A DNA stretch of 64,000 nucleotides from Cordia subcordata (lineage: Eukaryota; Streptophyta; Magnoliopsida; Boraginales; Cordiaceae): the NCBI GenBank assembly GCA_028554755.1, contig JAPTOF010000005.1, positions 10,492,501 to 10,556,500 on the forward strand, read 5' to 3'. This document shows, one piece after another, positions 1 to 12,385 of the stretch. Every line of letters starts with the position of its first letter. Within the stretch, counting starts at the first letter, position 1. A program made the position numbers and the translations under genes. The notes under the pieces were generated by a model. The model was not told the origin of the DNA, searched no databases, and saw only the letters and a program-made list of their open reading frames with translations.

Positions 1-132
1 AAAGAAACAAAGAATAAAGACATAGAGGGCTTAAAAACCTAGATACTAGTCTATGGGTTAAATATGAGATTGATGGATACAATGGTAGTGGTGATAAAAA
101 GATAACAATGGCCCAGGTTACAAGGATGGTAG

Positions 133-284
133 TGTTGACCATAGTAGTTTTATAGTGCTATTTGTACTAGCTTTCTCTCACATTGGAAGAGAGAATTATT
201 GTTTACCTTCACGATAATATAAATATACAAGGCTAAATACTATGGAAAATATGAAAGCCTTAATGTTATTTCTCAGTTTCAGCA
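133..284 (+). repeat. 5' LTR of the copia element
   Basis: Starts tgttgaccatag and ends ttcagca, directly followed by the primer-binding site tggtatcgagcc. It matches 3460-3611 and, reversed, 7331-7481. Confidence 0.85.
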
Positions 285-1039
285 TGGTATCGAGCCAGGA
301 AAAAATTCTTCCTACCCATCTTTCTTCCCATATGTGCGTATACACACACACACACACATATATATACATACATGTACATGTATAATAGAGATGCATAAAC
401 ATACATATGTATATATACACACACACATGCCAAACCCCAACCCTAATCCTTTATCCGAATGGCCCCTTTACCAACCATAGCGACCAGCGCCTACCCTCCA
501 CCCCCCTCCCTAAGCTTCGACGGCCCCTTCTTCCTGTTGCCGATCACTGCCGTTGCCGGACAGCACCAGAAAATGCAAAACAGTGCTTGGCACCTCTTGT
601 TTTTTCTATACTTTTTCTTGGTTTTTTAACCATACCAAGACCTTCCCACCAAATTCTGGCCAAGACCAGACCTTCCACATCTCAGTCATGCCTAAGCATG
701 ACCAAACGCGTCGCTGGAGTCCCTACCCACCACCAAAATACTGCCTCATGGTTGCCAAAGCCTACCCAATATAGATCTGCTATGTGTTGCTTTAGGTTCT
801 TTTTTCAATGTTTTTTTTGTGATAATGAGTTTCTTTAGTTAAAAAATAAAAAATAAAAAAAAATTCAAAACAAAAAAAAAAGAAAAAAAAAACAATGATG
901 CCCTTTTTTGCTTGAGTCTCTTCTTTGGCTACTTGACCTTGTTGATTGTCCTTTAGTGTGGGAATTGCTATGTCCAGTGCAGGTTGCTGCATATCTTTAT
1001 TATTATCATGGAGACAGAAAAGTTGAGTTAACCACCTGT

Positions 1040-3360
1040 CTCAAATTTGATGCCTCTATCAGTAAATCTAATCCGTCTGTTGTGGTTCCCTCATTCTCCG
1101 GCACTTCTACGATCACATTAGAAAAGTTGAATAGTAACAATTGCTTGTATTAGTCTATTACAGTGGTAATTTGATTTCTTGGTCAGGACTTTAAAGATCA
1201 TTTGCAATATGATTTTCCCTTTGAGTTGATGCGCATACTTGGTGTCATGTGGATGCCCAATTGGTCAATTTACTTTGGTAGTCTTTAGAGCTACAACTTA
1301 TGCGAGGTTTTCAACAGTGTAGGTCTTATATATCCATTTGGACTTCTGCACGAGTTCTATACTTTAATCAAGTGATTAGGGTGTATATTATATCTCTAGA
1401 TATGCATTTAACAACATATTATAGTCAGTTCCAAAGTACTGTGCTTAGGTTTTGAGATTTATTCGCTATTACCACCGATACAAAGAAGATTGTGCAACAA
1501 TGGGATCATCTCTGTCTTGTTCTGGGTTATGCAACCTTCCCTCAAACTATGACTCTGTTTACTCCCAGCTCTTATCTGAATCCATCTTTTCTTAGACCAC
1601 TCCTTATTTCTCTCCGATATAATCTCCTACTTCAGTAATTGTGTCCTTACCCCTTCCAATTCCTACCTTTTGATACCCTTTCTATTCCTGCTCATGCTCA
1701 ATTACCAATGGTTACTTCGCGATTGGACCAACTGGACCTTTGTATTTATAAACGTCGCACTCCTTCATCACTTCCTTGTTTGTCGTTGCAATGGTACCAG
1801 TTGAGTCGCTGCCTTTGAATCCTATTTTTATTTTCTCGTGGCCTGACATTGACCTCTCTATTGCCCTATGTATAGGTACTCGTTCTTGCGTTACTCGTCA
1901 TTCTATTTCTAATTTCGTGTCATTTGATAGCCTATCTCTTTTCTATGCCTCTTTTATTGCTTTTTTATCGTCTATCTCTATTCTTAAGAATGTGGAAAAG
2001 GCATATGATCATCCAAGTTGTGGCTACAATGATTGAGGAGATGTCTGTTTTGCACAATAATGGAACTTGGGAATTGATTGACTTACCTCCCGGTAAATCT
2101 TTAGTTGACTATCATTGTGAAAGTTGCTACAAATGGACATGTTGATCACTTTAAGGCTCGTCTTGTGGCTAAGGGATATATAAACGTTTGTGGTGTTAAT
2201 TATGGTGACACATTTTCTCCTGTCACGAAAATGTTTTCTGCTTGTATATTCCTTGCTCTAGCTACTGTACATAATTGGTTCCTTCTTCAACTTGATCTTA
2301 AAAATGATTTTCTTAATGGTGATTTTCGTGAAGCGGTTTATATAGAGCAATGTCCAGGGCTTGTTGCTCGGGGGAGGAAGAGGGGTGTCAGAAGATGTGT
2401 CATCTAAAGAAGGCTCTCTATGGCCTCAAGCAATCTCTCTTAGCTTGGTTTGGATGTTTTAGTACAGTGGTTCTTGAATTTGGTTTGATATATTGTGATG
2501 TTGATCATTCTGGTATCTGCCGATGTTTTCATGCAAAACGATTTTGGCTACTTGTGTATATTAATGATATAATGATAATTGGTGATGACATTATAGGCAT
2601 AAAAGACCTAATGCTTCACAAGAAATTTCAAACCAAAGATTGGGCCAATTACAATATTTCTTGGGTATTGAGGTGGCAAAATCAAGACAAGGGGTGTTCA
2701 TATCTCATCGGAAGTATATTCTAAATATGTTGAGTAAAGCAAGATTACTTGGTGCATGACCTTGTGATTCACCGATGGATCCAAATTTGAAACTTTTGCC
2801 ATAAGAATGAGAATTGATGTTAGATTTAGGAAGATATAGAATATTGGTTAGGAAACTTAATTATATTTCTACGACTCGACTACATATCTCATTTGCAATT
2901 AGTGTTATGAGTTATTTTTAAATGCTTCACAAACAAGACACTGGGAAGCAATTCTTTGAATTCTAAGGTACATGAAAGGCTCCCTGGAAAAGGTTGCTTC
3001 ACAGTAACAGAAGACACCTGGAGATCGACCTCTAGATATTGTGTGTTTATTGGTGGAAACTTGGTCTCATGGAAGAGTAAAAAGCAAAATGTGGTTGTGC
3101 GCTCGAGTGCTGAATTAAAGTATCGAGCTATGGAACTTGCTACTTGTGAGCTAATAGGGTGTAGAAGCTTCTCACAGAAATTGATTTTGGTAGTTCTGGA
3201 TAGGTAAAGCTAATCTGCAATAATCAAGCTGGCGTTCATATTACCACAAACCCAGTGTTCCATGCACGAACCAAACATATGGAGATTGATTGTCACTTTG
3301 TGAGAGAAAAACTGTTGTCAAGAGAGATTGTTACTTCCTAAGTTAGCTCTTATAAACAGT
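1040..3360 (+). pseudogene. Broken copia gag-pol polyprotein
   Basis: Plus-strand remnants lie in the order expected for Ty1-copia. A gag start-like segment (FSGTSTITLEKLNSNN) is near 1100-1150. The reverse transcriptase N-terminal part (NNGTWELIDLP; FKARLVAKGY; VNYGDTFSPV; LQLDLKNDFLNGD) spans about 2040-2330. The catalytic-box relic LLVYINDIMIIGDD is near 2545-2590, with YIND where an active enzyme has YVDD. The RNase H part (TWRSTSRYCVFIGGNLVSWKS and the AELKYRAM motif) is near 3015-3130, and the C-terminal [16 protein letters not shown] segment follows near 3280-3310. The frame shifts several times and stops interrupt it, so no functional protein is expected. Protease and integrase are not recognisable. 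Confidence 0.82.
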
Positions 3361-3459
3361 TAGCTAATTTGTTTACAAAGTCACTTAGTGATCTCTGAGT
3401 TGACTATATTTGTAATATGTTGGGCACTTCTAATATATATGCTCTAGCTTGAGAGGGAG

Positions 3460-3611
3460 TATTGAATATAGTAGTTCTATAGTGCTACTTGTGCTAGTTT
3501 TCTCTCACATTGGAAGAGAAACCTTATTGTTTACGGTTAGAGTAATATAAATATATAAGGCTAAGTATCGTATGGACTACGAAGGCCTTTACCTTATTTC
3601 TCAGTTGCAAT
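3460..3611 (+). repeat. 3' LTR of the copia element
   Basis: Direct repeat of 133-284, preceded by the purine tract gagagggag. The start is diverged (tattgaatatag) and the end reads cagttgcaata. Confidence 0.82.
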
Positions 3612-3739
3612 AGGTAGCTTTGGAATCATTTTAAAAAGGATAGGAAAGAGAAAACAAGAAGAGGAATATATGTATATTGAAGACATCAAATGCAGATTGG
3701 GACACATTAGCTCTAGAGGAGATGAAGAGTTAATAATTC

Positions 3740-4008
3740 AGTTAGAGTTACCACGTCATTTAAAAGTTTAAGCTTGTCGAGAGGATATTGGTTTGTTTAT
3801 TTATTGTACTTAACACGCCTCTTCATGTGTAGCGTGATTTTTTTAGAGCTTGCACGTGGATAGTTTAATATTTTTAAATGGGTGGCAGTGAGTTTCCAAC
3901 CTGTGCCGTTTGGCTTCCAGGCTCTGATACCAAGTTAGAGTTACCGACTCATCTAAAAGCTTAAGCTTGTAGAGAGGATATTGGTTTATTTATTTATAGT
4001 ACTTGACA
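3740..4008 (-). mobile_element. TRIM: 269-bp miniature LTR retrotransposon
   Basis: Two direct repeats of about 75 bp (3740-3815 and 3933-4008) share gttagagttacc, taagcttgt and gagaggatattggttt. They flank an interior of about 117 bp with no coding content. Read on the minus strand, the repeat starts TGT(C/T)AAGTAC. The primer site TGGTATCAGAGCCTGG directly follows the upper repeat (3932 downward), and a purine-rich GAAGAGGCG precedes the lower repeat. Both sides carry the same 5-bp sequence AATTC (3735-3739 and 4009-4013), a perfect target-site duplication. This is the architecture of a terminal-repeat retrotransposon in miniature, which depends on enzymes from other elements to move. Confidence 0.85.
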
Positions 4009-4013
4009 AATTC

Positions 4014-5410
4014 CATGTTAAAATCTTGGTGTGTGGTGAAGTACAATAGGACAGCCTCTTCGTATGCCTCTTAACTTCAGGTGACAAAAGATAAAGAGCT
4101 AGACTGATAAGGAACCTATATAATAAGGAGATTGGAAAGTTGGAAATGAGCCTTCTTAGGAAACCCCTTAACAAATCAAGCCTAAACTTGTGTTGTAGCC
4201 AAGATACTTACATTACAAACCTATATATACTTAACATAAGGTAATTGTCTTAGCACGCTGTCTGATTATTGACCCGCATAACAAAAATTTTTGGACGCCA
4301 TTTTGTCAACCTGGGATACCAAGTTTACCCTTTAGATGAACCCTTTGGAGAGGCTTTGCAATGATCGAAGCTGTTTAAGAAAACTCTCTTTTATAGAGCT
4401 CTAGTGAGAAAATGAACTGGGGAGTAATTAGGAAGGAAGAACTGAAACAAAGGATTTACAAGAAATGCTACAGACTCTGCTAGCTTCCAAATGGCCCTGA
4501 GGTGCAGGGTGAATCCAAAATATTCCAATCCTGTATTCGCCTAAGGATGTTGCCAAATCAAATTGATTTCATATCCTTCTCATGACATTTGCCGCCCAAG
4601 CTTTTCATCACAGCATTTGAATTCTGTTTAGGTATCTTGATTCTAGACCGGACATCATGCTAAAACTTTAACTTTTCCATTTTTCCACTTCACAGATGTT
4701 GATTTACTTGATTCCTTCCACCCCCACCTGATGCTTTTCCACACAGCTATACTAAACATTCCGTTACTAGTTTTGTTTTCATTTTCCTTCCTGCAACCCA
4801 TACTTCCCTGCCCCGTTATGTATGCTGTTTCTGGGAGTAATTGTACCTTCAGAGAGCAAGTTCAATATAAAAAGCGAAATCAGCTCATGCCTTTTGTCAT
4901 CCTTTAAATTCTTGAAGCAGGATGATTCTGGTAGTTTGATTTCTGCATAACAGGTTTCTCTATCTTTGCTGGTAAACCTAGATCTAGTGGGGATAGACTT
5001 GTTGCATGACCATAGGGAAAATATAAAATAAATGTCTGGTGTTTCATGATTCACCAATGTTAACAAAGTCCACCTTTAAAATATTAGAATTGTCTTGGTA
5101 ATCCAAATGAAGATCATTGAGAAGTGATTGGAGTATCGACATCATTCCATCCAGTTATGAGGTCAACAAATCGTCTGTGGGACATTATATTCCACAAAGT
5201 AAATATATTCTCTGATATAGATGGTCTCATGTTTGTTTTGCTTTGGTAATATCTTGTTTTGTTTTCATCCAGTTTCAACTCTCTGACTTGATCATCACAA
5301 CCAATAGAACATGATAAAATTGGATTTAATCTTGATGATGCTATGTTGGATTGAAATGGATGTGATTTTCAAACTATGTAATCAACTTCTTATTTTTGTC
5401 TGTTCAACAG
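4014..5410. other. Presumed PIR intron sequence, no recognised gene
   Basis: This is probably part of the intron before the first visible PIR exon. I found no PIR-like exon, RNA gene or clear repeat here. A polypyrimidine tract ending ttgtctgttcaacag closes it at 5410. Confidence 0.4.
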
Positions 5411-8400
5411 AGGGAACTGGGTACCACCCATTTCATGCAGGCAGCTCCTTGGCTGGGCTTCATTTCCGGTGCTGATGGGCAAATCTTGCAGTCTCAAGAA
5501 GAGGGAGATGGCCCTATTGTCACTCTCTCCAAATCAGCAACTGCTACCATTGTGTCAAATCCTAGCTGCATGAATCCAGCATCATTCCACACCTTAACAC
5601 GACAGGCAGAAGCTGCAGGTATGAAATTCTTAATTGCCTGTTTCTGTATACTTGCTAACTTTCTTAAGGCTGGTGAACATTGGAGACTTCTGTTGTTTCT
5701 ACAATTGTGTTGTTTACTATTTTGGGGAAGGAAGAATTGCACTAGTAAAAATATATAGCAATCTGTTGCCTCTTTACTGATGTTCGGATACAAAGCCGAC
5801 ATTCTTGATGGACCCTACCAACCACAATGCTATTCTTGCAATTTAGCAGACTTCTTTGCTGAAAAAAGAAAAAGCAATCAAAATTAGGATTAAATCAATG
5901 CTTTGTAACAAAGTTATATTTTTGAGTAACTAGAAGGGGACAAGTGGCTGAGAAACAGTTCAATTTTATGGATCAGAATAAGGTAAAATTGTCATTTTGC
6001 AATTCTTTTATAATTTTATTGAGGAAATCACCTTCCTGGTGAGTATTGGGCATGCAATTGGCATTGCTTTGAGTACATAATAAACAGAGAAAATGAGTTC
6101 TTAGAGTGGGTGATAAAGTGTACCTCAAGAAAATTAAAGGCTTATAAAGGTTTTCCATCATTTTCCTTTGCCAGCATGAAATTCTGGTTGCTTATCTGCA
6201 ACCCTATCCTCAACTATTTTTAATATGTAACTTTTTGCAGATCTCTTATACAAGGCCAACATCAATACTGGAAGTGTTCTGGAGTATGCCCTTGCATTCA
6301 CAAGTGCAGCTTTAGACAAATATTGTAGTGAATGGAGTGCCGCTCCCAAGACAGGATTCATTGACATTACTACTTCAAAGGACTTCTATCGTATATACAG
6401 TGGCCTGCAAATTGTGAGTACTCTCTACATTTACTATTCTCGCTGAGCACAATTAGGAAAATCTACAAAGATCTAGCATTGCACGGATGACGACCATAGT
6501 ATGGATATTGATCTTTCTAAAATCTTGTCAAGGATGGTTGTTCGTGGTCTCTGTGTGTGTTCTCATGAATACAACTGTTCCACTATCTCAGATTGGTGAT
6601 AGCCATGTAAAGCACTCAGTCTTCCTAATCCATATTCCATGTCCAAAAGCATATAAGGAAAAGAGAGAAATTCTCACCAGATCATGCCCTTGGAACTCGT
6701 AAACAAGTTCCGGATTTGAAGCAAAATTCAAATCCAATAATCACCCAATCTATTTAGATTTAGCTAGTTACATTATGGTCCTATTGTACAGGCTTATGCA
6801 GTCCGGGTTTTCTCTAAGGGGAGATGTGAATAACATTAACTTCACAATTTGAGTGGCTATTTCTGTGTTTTTTAACCAATGACCTCAGAATTGCAGTAAA
6901 GAATCTCTTGTTGCTGTGTCATCTCATGCAGTAATCTAGTGATAGGAGTGCATCAAATTTAAGTAAATTTGGGGAAACTAATAAGCATTATTAACACACT
7001 GATAAACCTTGAGTCAAGTCTTTCAAGTTCTTAATTGGCTCTGCCAATTAAATGTTAAATGAAATTTCTTCAGAGAAGAGGATAGATCAAATCTGAAGAG
7101 TTAATTTTTAAATATTTCAAAGTCGTTTGAAATTCAAAGGCATAATGTGCAACTTCGCTATACTTTTATAGGAGATTGATACTGGGAAGTATCAGAAAAC
7201 ATAGACATAGATATTGTCCTGCTATATATATAGAATGTCCTAGTAAAAATCTCTACGGCATCATGAGTAATACTTATTTAATTTGGAAAACATTTGATGA
7301 AATGATGACGAGGTCAACAAGATTAGGGACTATTCAAATTGAGAAATAAGGTAAAGGCTTTTGTTCTTCTCACATAACTTGGCCTTATATACTTATATTA
7401 TTGTTAAAAGCAAAAAATAAGGTCTCTCTTCCGATGTGGGAGAGAGTTAGTATAAATAGCACCATAGAACTCCTATATTCAACACTCCCCTCAAGTTGGA
7501 ACATATATATCATAGGTGCCCAACTTATTACAGATATACTTGCTCGGGGACTACTAAGTGACTATGTAAAAAAATCAGTTAATTGATCACTAGGACTAAC
7601 ATAGGAAGTAAAAATCTCTCTAGACAACAACTTTTGTCTCACGAAGTTACAATCAATCTCGTTCATAGAAGACCAGTTTTTTGGTAATGTGAATGACTGG
7701 TTAATTATCACACACAAGCTTTATTGGACCAGAACTACTGAAGCTAATATCTGTGAGAAGATTCTTCACCCATGTTAGCTCACAAGTATCAAGTCCCATA
7801 GCTCGATACTCTGATTTTGCACTTGAGCGTGCAATTACATCTTGCTTCTTGTTCTTCTATGAAACTAGGTTTCTGCTACTGAACACAATACCCAGAGGAT
7901 GATCTCCTATCAAAAAGATTCCCTACCCAATCTGCATTTGAGTATTCAGTAATCTTTGTGTGTCCTTTGTTACTGTAAAGTAATCCTTTTTCAGGAGAGC
8001 CTCTGATATACCTCAAAATTCGAAGAACTAAAGCACAGTGTCTTATTTGTGGAGCATTTTAGAACTGACTTACAACATTAACTGTAAATGAGATATCTGG
8101 TCGAGTGACAATGAGATAATTAAGTTTTCCGACCAATCTTCTGTATCTCCCTGGATCTAACTTCAACTCTCCTTCTTCTGATAAAAATTTTACATTTGGA
8201 TGCATCGGTGAATCACATGGTCGCGCACTAAGCAATTTTGCTTAGCTCAATATATCTAACCCATACTTCCATTGAGATATGAAAACCCCTAGTCTTGATT
8301 TGGCCATCAAGGGTATATCGATAAAATGGTAAGGCTTTGCCTATATTAGACACCAAAAACAATAGATGTGTAGCTGATACACCTCTATTTTAGCCATTAC

Positions 8401-11400
8401 CTTATAATCGCCTTTACCTGCAGCACTGTAAATGACTCGTCCCTTTGATATATTCATGTTCAAGATTTAGGTCCTCTCTTAGACATCAGTGGGAGGATCA
8501 ATTGGAAAAATAAAAAATCTCCCTCTGTTGGCTCCGACACTTTCTCAAAGTTGACAGCATCTGTATATCTTGAATGCTGATCTAATTAGGTGCGTTTACA
8601 GGAATACCTGGACGAATCTGTGCAGGCACAGTCAAATAGTCACGAGATGCTGGGTGATTCTGTTGCCTGGGGTGGTTGTACTATAATCTACCTGCTTGGA
8701 CAACAACTGCATTTTGAACTCTTTGATTTTTCCCATCAAGTTCTCAATGTCGCAGAGGTGGAGGAGGCAGCACTAACGTCAGCTCACAAGAGTCCTCACT
8801 TTGTCCAGGTACAATAACTTCACGTTTGTCTCAATCTGAGAAGAGTAATACCTAAAGCATCGCTGCTTTGATCTAGTTTCTTTTTTTCTGAGTGGTTGGT
8901 AGGAACTGATGCTTAAAGAAAAAGCACTTTGTTGTCTTGCCACCTGCTTGGTTCCTTCTTTGCTTTTGTTAACCTTTTTCTTCCCTTCTTTAGAATGAAG
9001 TCCATGAGGCCATTACTTTTCTGATTGCTTAAGACCTTAAAATTAGAAAGCACTTCTTTAATTGGGCGTCCTATACTTTTGTGGGTCGTAGTTTTCTTGA
9101 TTTTTCTCATTCACTATGCTATCGGTGATATTATTGGGAGGATAGAATTCTATATGGAGGTGGTTCGTATTCAATGCAGGAGCTTCTACAGCGCAACTGA
9201 TTGGATTTTATCTATTTTTCAATAATTTAGGCTGCATAAGCTGTTTTTGGAGATTTCCTTTTAGCTCTTTATATCCAAAAGTCAAAGAGTTCTCCAGTAA
9301 TTTTCTCGCTGATTTGGGAATGATGTATTATAGCATTGACTTGTTACTAGGGTATAACTGTCATGGTGATTCATGTTTGTTTTTAGGTCTTTTCTTTTTT
9401 TGCTAGGTAACTTGTTTAAAGTTCTTTAGTCAAGATGTCATAGTAATTGAAAGAATTTTACATAGAGGGAAAAAATATCTAAAACTGACTAGTTTGTTAT
9501 GTATTGATTTAATGAATCTGCAGAGTACAAAGATATGTATCAGTAAATGCTATTCTGTGGTTAGTCATCTTGATAGCTGGCAGCTAGTTACATAACTGAC
9601 TAGTTTTTTATCTCGGCATAACTAGCGTGAGGGTTCATACCAAGAGCCTGATTGGGATCGAGGGTATCCTGGGAAAGATGGGGGAAAAAAATTTGCCAAA
9701 AAAAGTAGGTGGATAAGGTGTTTGGTTAATGAACAAAATTGAGTTTGGACTGGAATAAACTGGATTTTTGAAAAAGCATTTATTATGTTGTTTACTTTTA
9801 AATTCCCTTTTCCAAAAATCTCAGATGTAATCCAAAAATCTCAGATGTAATAAAAAATGAAAAATACAAACATGTTTCAAAAAACTGTTAAGGGTGTTTC
9901 CTCCCACATGGAAAAATCACAAAAGTCTAAAACCACTTAATAAGATCGTGGGCTACTCCTCCCACTGACCAATTGATTTTTATGATAGAACCCCAGGATT
10001 CTTCACATGGTATCAGAGCCTAGGTTATGGGTCAGTTATATTTGTTTACGTGTGACCCTTCTTCATCCACACGTGATGTTCTAATTTGTCCACATGTGAC
10101 CTTTCTTCAATTATCAAATCAGGTCACACGTGAGGGGAAGTGTTAGACTATTTCCTCCTATATGGAAAAATCACAAAAGTCTAAAATCATTTAATAAGAT
10201 CTGGGGCTACAAGTGTTAGACTATTTCCTCCCATATGGAAAAATCACAAAAGTCTAAAATCATTTAATAAGATCTGGGGCTACTCCTCCTATTGACCAAT
10301 TGGTTTTTAGGATGGAACTCAGGATTCTTCATAAAAATAAATTAAAAATTAAAAATAAACAAAAATTAAGAAATTAAAAATTAAAGATAAATAAATAAAC
10401 AGCACCTTAAATAGCAGTTTTTACCAAAGAGATTACAAACTACTCTTTTATCCAACAGTTTTTTATTTTTCTTCTACTAAATCGAAAAGTAACTTTTTTC
10501 AATTTGCAATTGGTGCTTTTTAAATAGCAACATGGGCGCCAAACTGGCCGTAAGCTGTTCTTATTGACAGCTCTTGTTACATATATAGGTCATAGCTAAG
10601 CACTTAACTGAACGACTAGCATTACACCCATTTAAACTTGCATACAAACCCTATTCTATCAGTTTTTATGGCCATATTGCCCCTTATGTAGTCTTCCAAT
10701 TTAAGAATCCTGTCCTAGTTGACAAATACTTGTCAAAGTTCTATGGTGCTTAGTGCCCAGACCTAGAGATACCATAGCTTGTTTTTTAGAACTTTGTATC
10801 TGATGACTAGATCTGAAAGCTATCCCTTTATATCAAAACCTCACTGTGGTTCAAGTTCAAGAGGCTCTTTTAAGTACTTAGACTGCAGATGATATATACG
10901 CATTTTATACACCGAAGCACAGACAAGGGACAACTGCCTCAACTACATAAAGCATCTCTGGCTTCCTACCCTCATATGAGCCTCAAAAACCAAAAGTTTG
11001 TGTTCTGCAAGGAGTATGAACCCAATCAGCAATCCCTGAACATCCAGTGGACTTTCCCCTGGGTTATGCTCTGCCCACATTACCAATTTGCTCCATTGTT
11101 ATAGGAGTATCATCCAGTGACAACCTCAAACTATATTAAATTTCATCTCATCCGTTTTGTATTTTCTATACATGCTAAAACTAAGTAATTCTTTTTCTTG
11201 AAGCTATCAAGTGGAAAAACAGTAGCTAGTCATGTGTTGTAGTATTCTATAGATAGTGGAGGGCAATGGTGTTGGACTAACATAAAGCCACTGGCTGTCC
11301 ATGTATTTTTGTCAATGAAGTAATGATTTGAGTTCTTCTATTGAAAACAAGCCTTGCTATATGAGGCATGAAGTTCTTGAGTGGAACATAAATAGCCGAA

Positions 11401-11917
11401 ATGCCATCTGATGACTGAATTTGTGATGACATGGTTGGACAAGAGCAGTTTTATATTGTACTTGGATTTAACAATCTAACTAAAATAGACTTGAGAAGCT
11501 TAGCAATGACTGAGTAATATCATTGTGGATTGAGCTGTATATAGGAAACAAACTATAGGTTCAGTATAGACAAATTCGATTGCATGATTTATACCTTTGA
11601 GCCTGCTACACATTTAAAAACATGTGGAACTTGTTTTAGATTGGTGTTGTACCAAATACCTCTTGATTTTGATTCGCCCGCATTCTGTCATTTGATCGTC
11701 CACTATGCTGCTTCTTGCAAAGGGATTGGAAGGCCTTTTAGAAGCCATGAAGAAAGCACGGAGATTGAATAATCACGTATTTTCAATGTTGAAAGCTTGC
11801 TGTCCGCTCGAAGACAAACAGGCATGCGCGATAAAGCAAAGCGGAGCGCCACTGCATCGTATCAAATTTGAGAACACAGTTTCTGCCTTCGAAACACTAC
11901 CCCAGAAAGGTGCATAA
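5411..11917 (+). CDS. PIR: PIR/SRA1 (CYFIP-like) WAVE complex subunit, C-terminal exons
   Basis: Exons 5411-5618, 6241-6413, 8602-8808 and 11723-11917 (stop TAA 11915-11917) join in phase through GT-AG introns. They encode about 260 C-terminal residues. Recognisable PIR segments are RELGTTHFMQ, ANINTGSVLEYALAFTS, TSKDFYRIYSGLQI, GDSVAWGGCTIIYLLGQQ, LFDFSHQVLNVAEVE, LLEAMKKARRLNNHVFSMLK and the terminal FENTVSAFETLPQKGA. In plants PIR/SRA1 binds activated ROP GTPase and, with NAP1, ABI-like and BRICK1 subunits, controls SCAR and hence ARP2/3 actin nucleation in cell shaping. The family protein is about 1,280 residues, so roughly 1,000 N-terminal residues must lie left of the window, or the locus is truncated. 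The first exon start could be slightly further upstream, since the frame is open through SVQQ. Introns of 2.2 and 2.9 kb carry retroelements. No break is seen in the exons present. Confidence 0.9.
7331..8310 (-). mobile_element. Inverted copia fragment with one LTR, in a PIR intron
   Basis: The segment 7331-7481, read in reverse, matches the LTRs of the element at 133-3611. The adjoining DNA to about 8310, also in reverse, matches that element's RNase H and late reverse transcriptase region, including the stretch beside the CCGATGGATCC-like motif (8203-8215). The copy is therefore the 3' end of a related element inserted on the minus strand, about 1 kb long, with no second LTR seen. It lies in the intron 6414-8601 and should be spliced out. 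Confidence 0.8.
8809..9885. other. PIR intron sequence
   Basis: Intron DNA after the donor caggtacaa at 8806-8814. It holds no recognised exon. A short tandem duplication of ccaaaaatctcagatgtaat lies at 9814-9850. Confidence 0.5.
9886..10333 (+). mobile_element. TRIM with a duplicated 3' LTR segment
   Basis: The left terminal repeat 9886-10007 starts TGTTA and ends ggattcttcaca. It is followed at once by the primer site tggtatcagagcctagg (10008-10024). The right repeat starts after the purine tract tgaggggaag at 10141 and ends ggattcttcata at 10333. It is about 190 bp because its first 73 bp are tandemly duplicated (10141-10213 and from 10214). Only about 133 bp of non-coding DNA separates the repeats. 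Flanks aaaac (9881-9885) and aaaat (10334-10338) look like a slightly decayed 5-bp target duplication. The element lies in the last PIR intron, in sense orientation. Confidence 0.82.
10334..11722. other. PIR intron sequence up to the last exon
   Basis: Intron DNA ending at the acceptor gctgcttcttgcaaag (11707-11722). No gene or clear element is recognised. Confidence 0.45.
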
Positions 11918-12385
11918 GCCACAATTGACTGCCCAGACCTAGTAGCTAGTATGTGATAGATACTGTATATAAGTTTACTTCGTTGTTCGTTTACCACGCA
12001 CCTCTCATGTCACGACTCATTTGCAACACAGTTCCAACTTTAGTTGATAGAGGCAAGCAAGCAGATTAGATGCTGAGTGAATTACATGAAACATTCCCTT
12101 TTTTAATGTAATACTTGTATGATCTACAATCTTATGACTTTTCAAATTAGATTACTACATTCCTTTTTCTTATGCTATTTTCTTAGAAGAATTTTGGATT
12201 GAAGGCGCGCTCTTCCTATTTTCCCTTTTGACCCTAAAGACACCCTCCATCGCCCCCACCCCTTCCGCGCAAACTTAACCACAAAGGTCATCATTCTTAA
12301 AAAGAAGAGTCTAAATCATTTGAATTACTTCTTAATCTTAGTGCTCTTTTTAATTAACTATCCTAAGAAGTAGTTATTAAATATA
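11918..12385. other. Downstream flank of PIR (probable 3' UTR)
   Basis: Follows the PIR stop codon. AT-rich signals such as ttttttaatgtaatac near 12101-12116 could serve 3'-end formation. No further coding sequence is recognised. Confidence 0.4.

Larger units (their letters stand above)
133..3611 (+). mobile_element. Degenerate Ty1-copia LTR retrotransposon
   Basis: Two direct terminal repeats of about 152 bp (133-284 and 3460-3611) share long stretches such as the segment around ctctcacattggaagag. Just inside the left repeat is a methionine-tRNA-type primer site (tggtatcgagcc, 285-296). A purine tract (gagagggag, 3451-3459) sits immediately before the right repeat, as in Ty1-copia elements. 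The interior is only about 3.2 kb and carries broken gag, reverse transcriptase and RNase H pieces in copia order on the plus strand. The stretch 300-840 (CA/TA microsatellite, then C-rich DNA) does not look like gag and may be a secondary insertion. The copy is old: its LTRs differ at many positions and the reading frame is broken. Confidence 0.88.

Noticed and set aside
407..838. 143-codon open frame beside a CA/TA microsatellite
   Set aside because: Low-complexity C- and T-rich sequence inside a dead copia element; no recognisable domain.
9648..10560. Possible larger element nesting the second TRIM
   Set aside because: The proposed ends (gagcctgattggga and gggcgccaaactgg) are not convincing inverted repeats.
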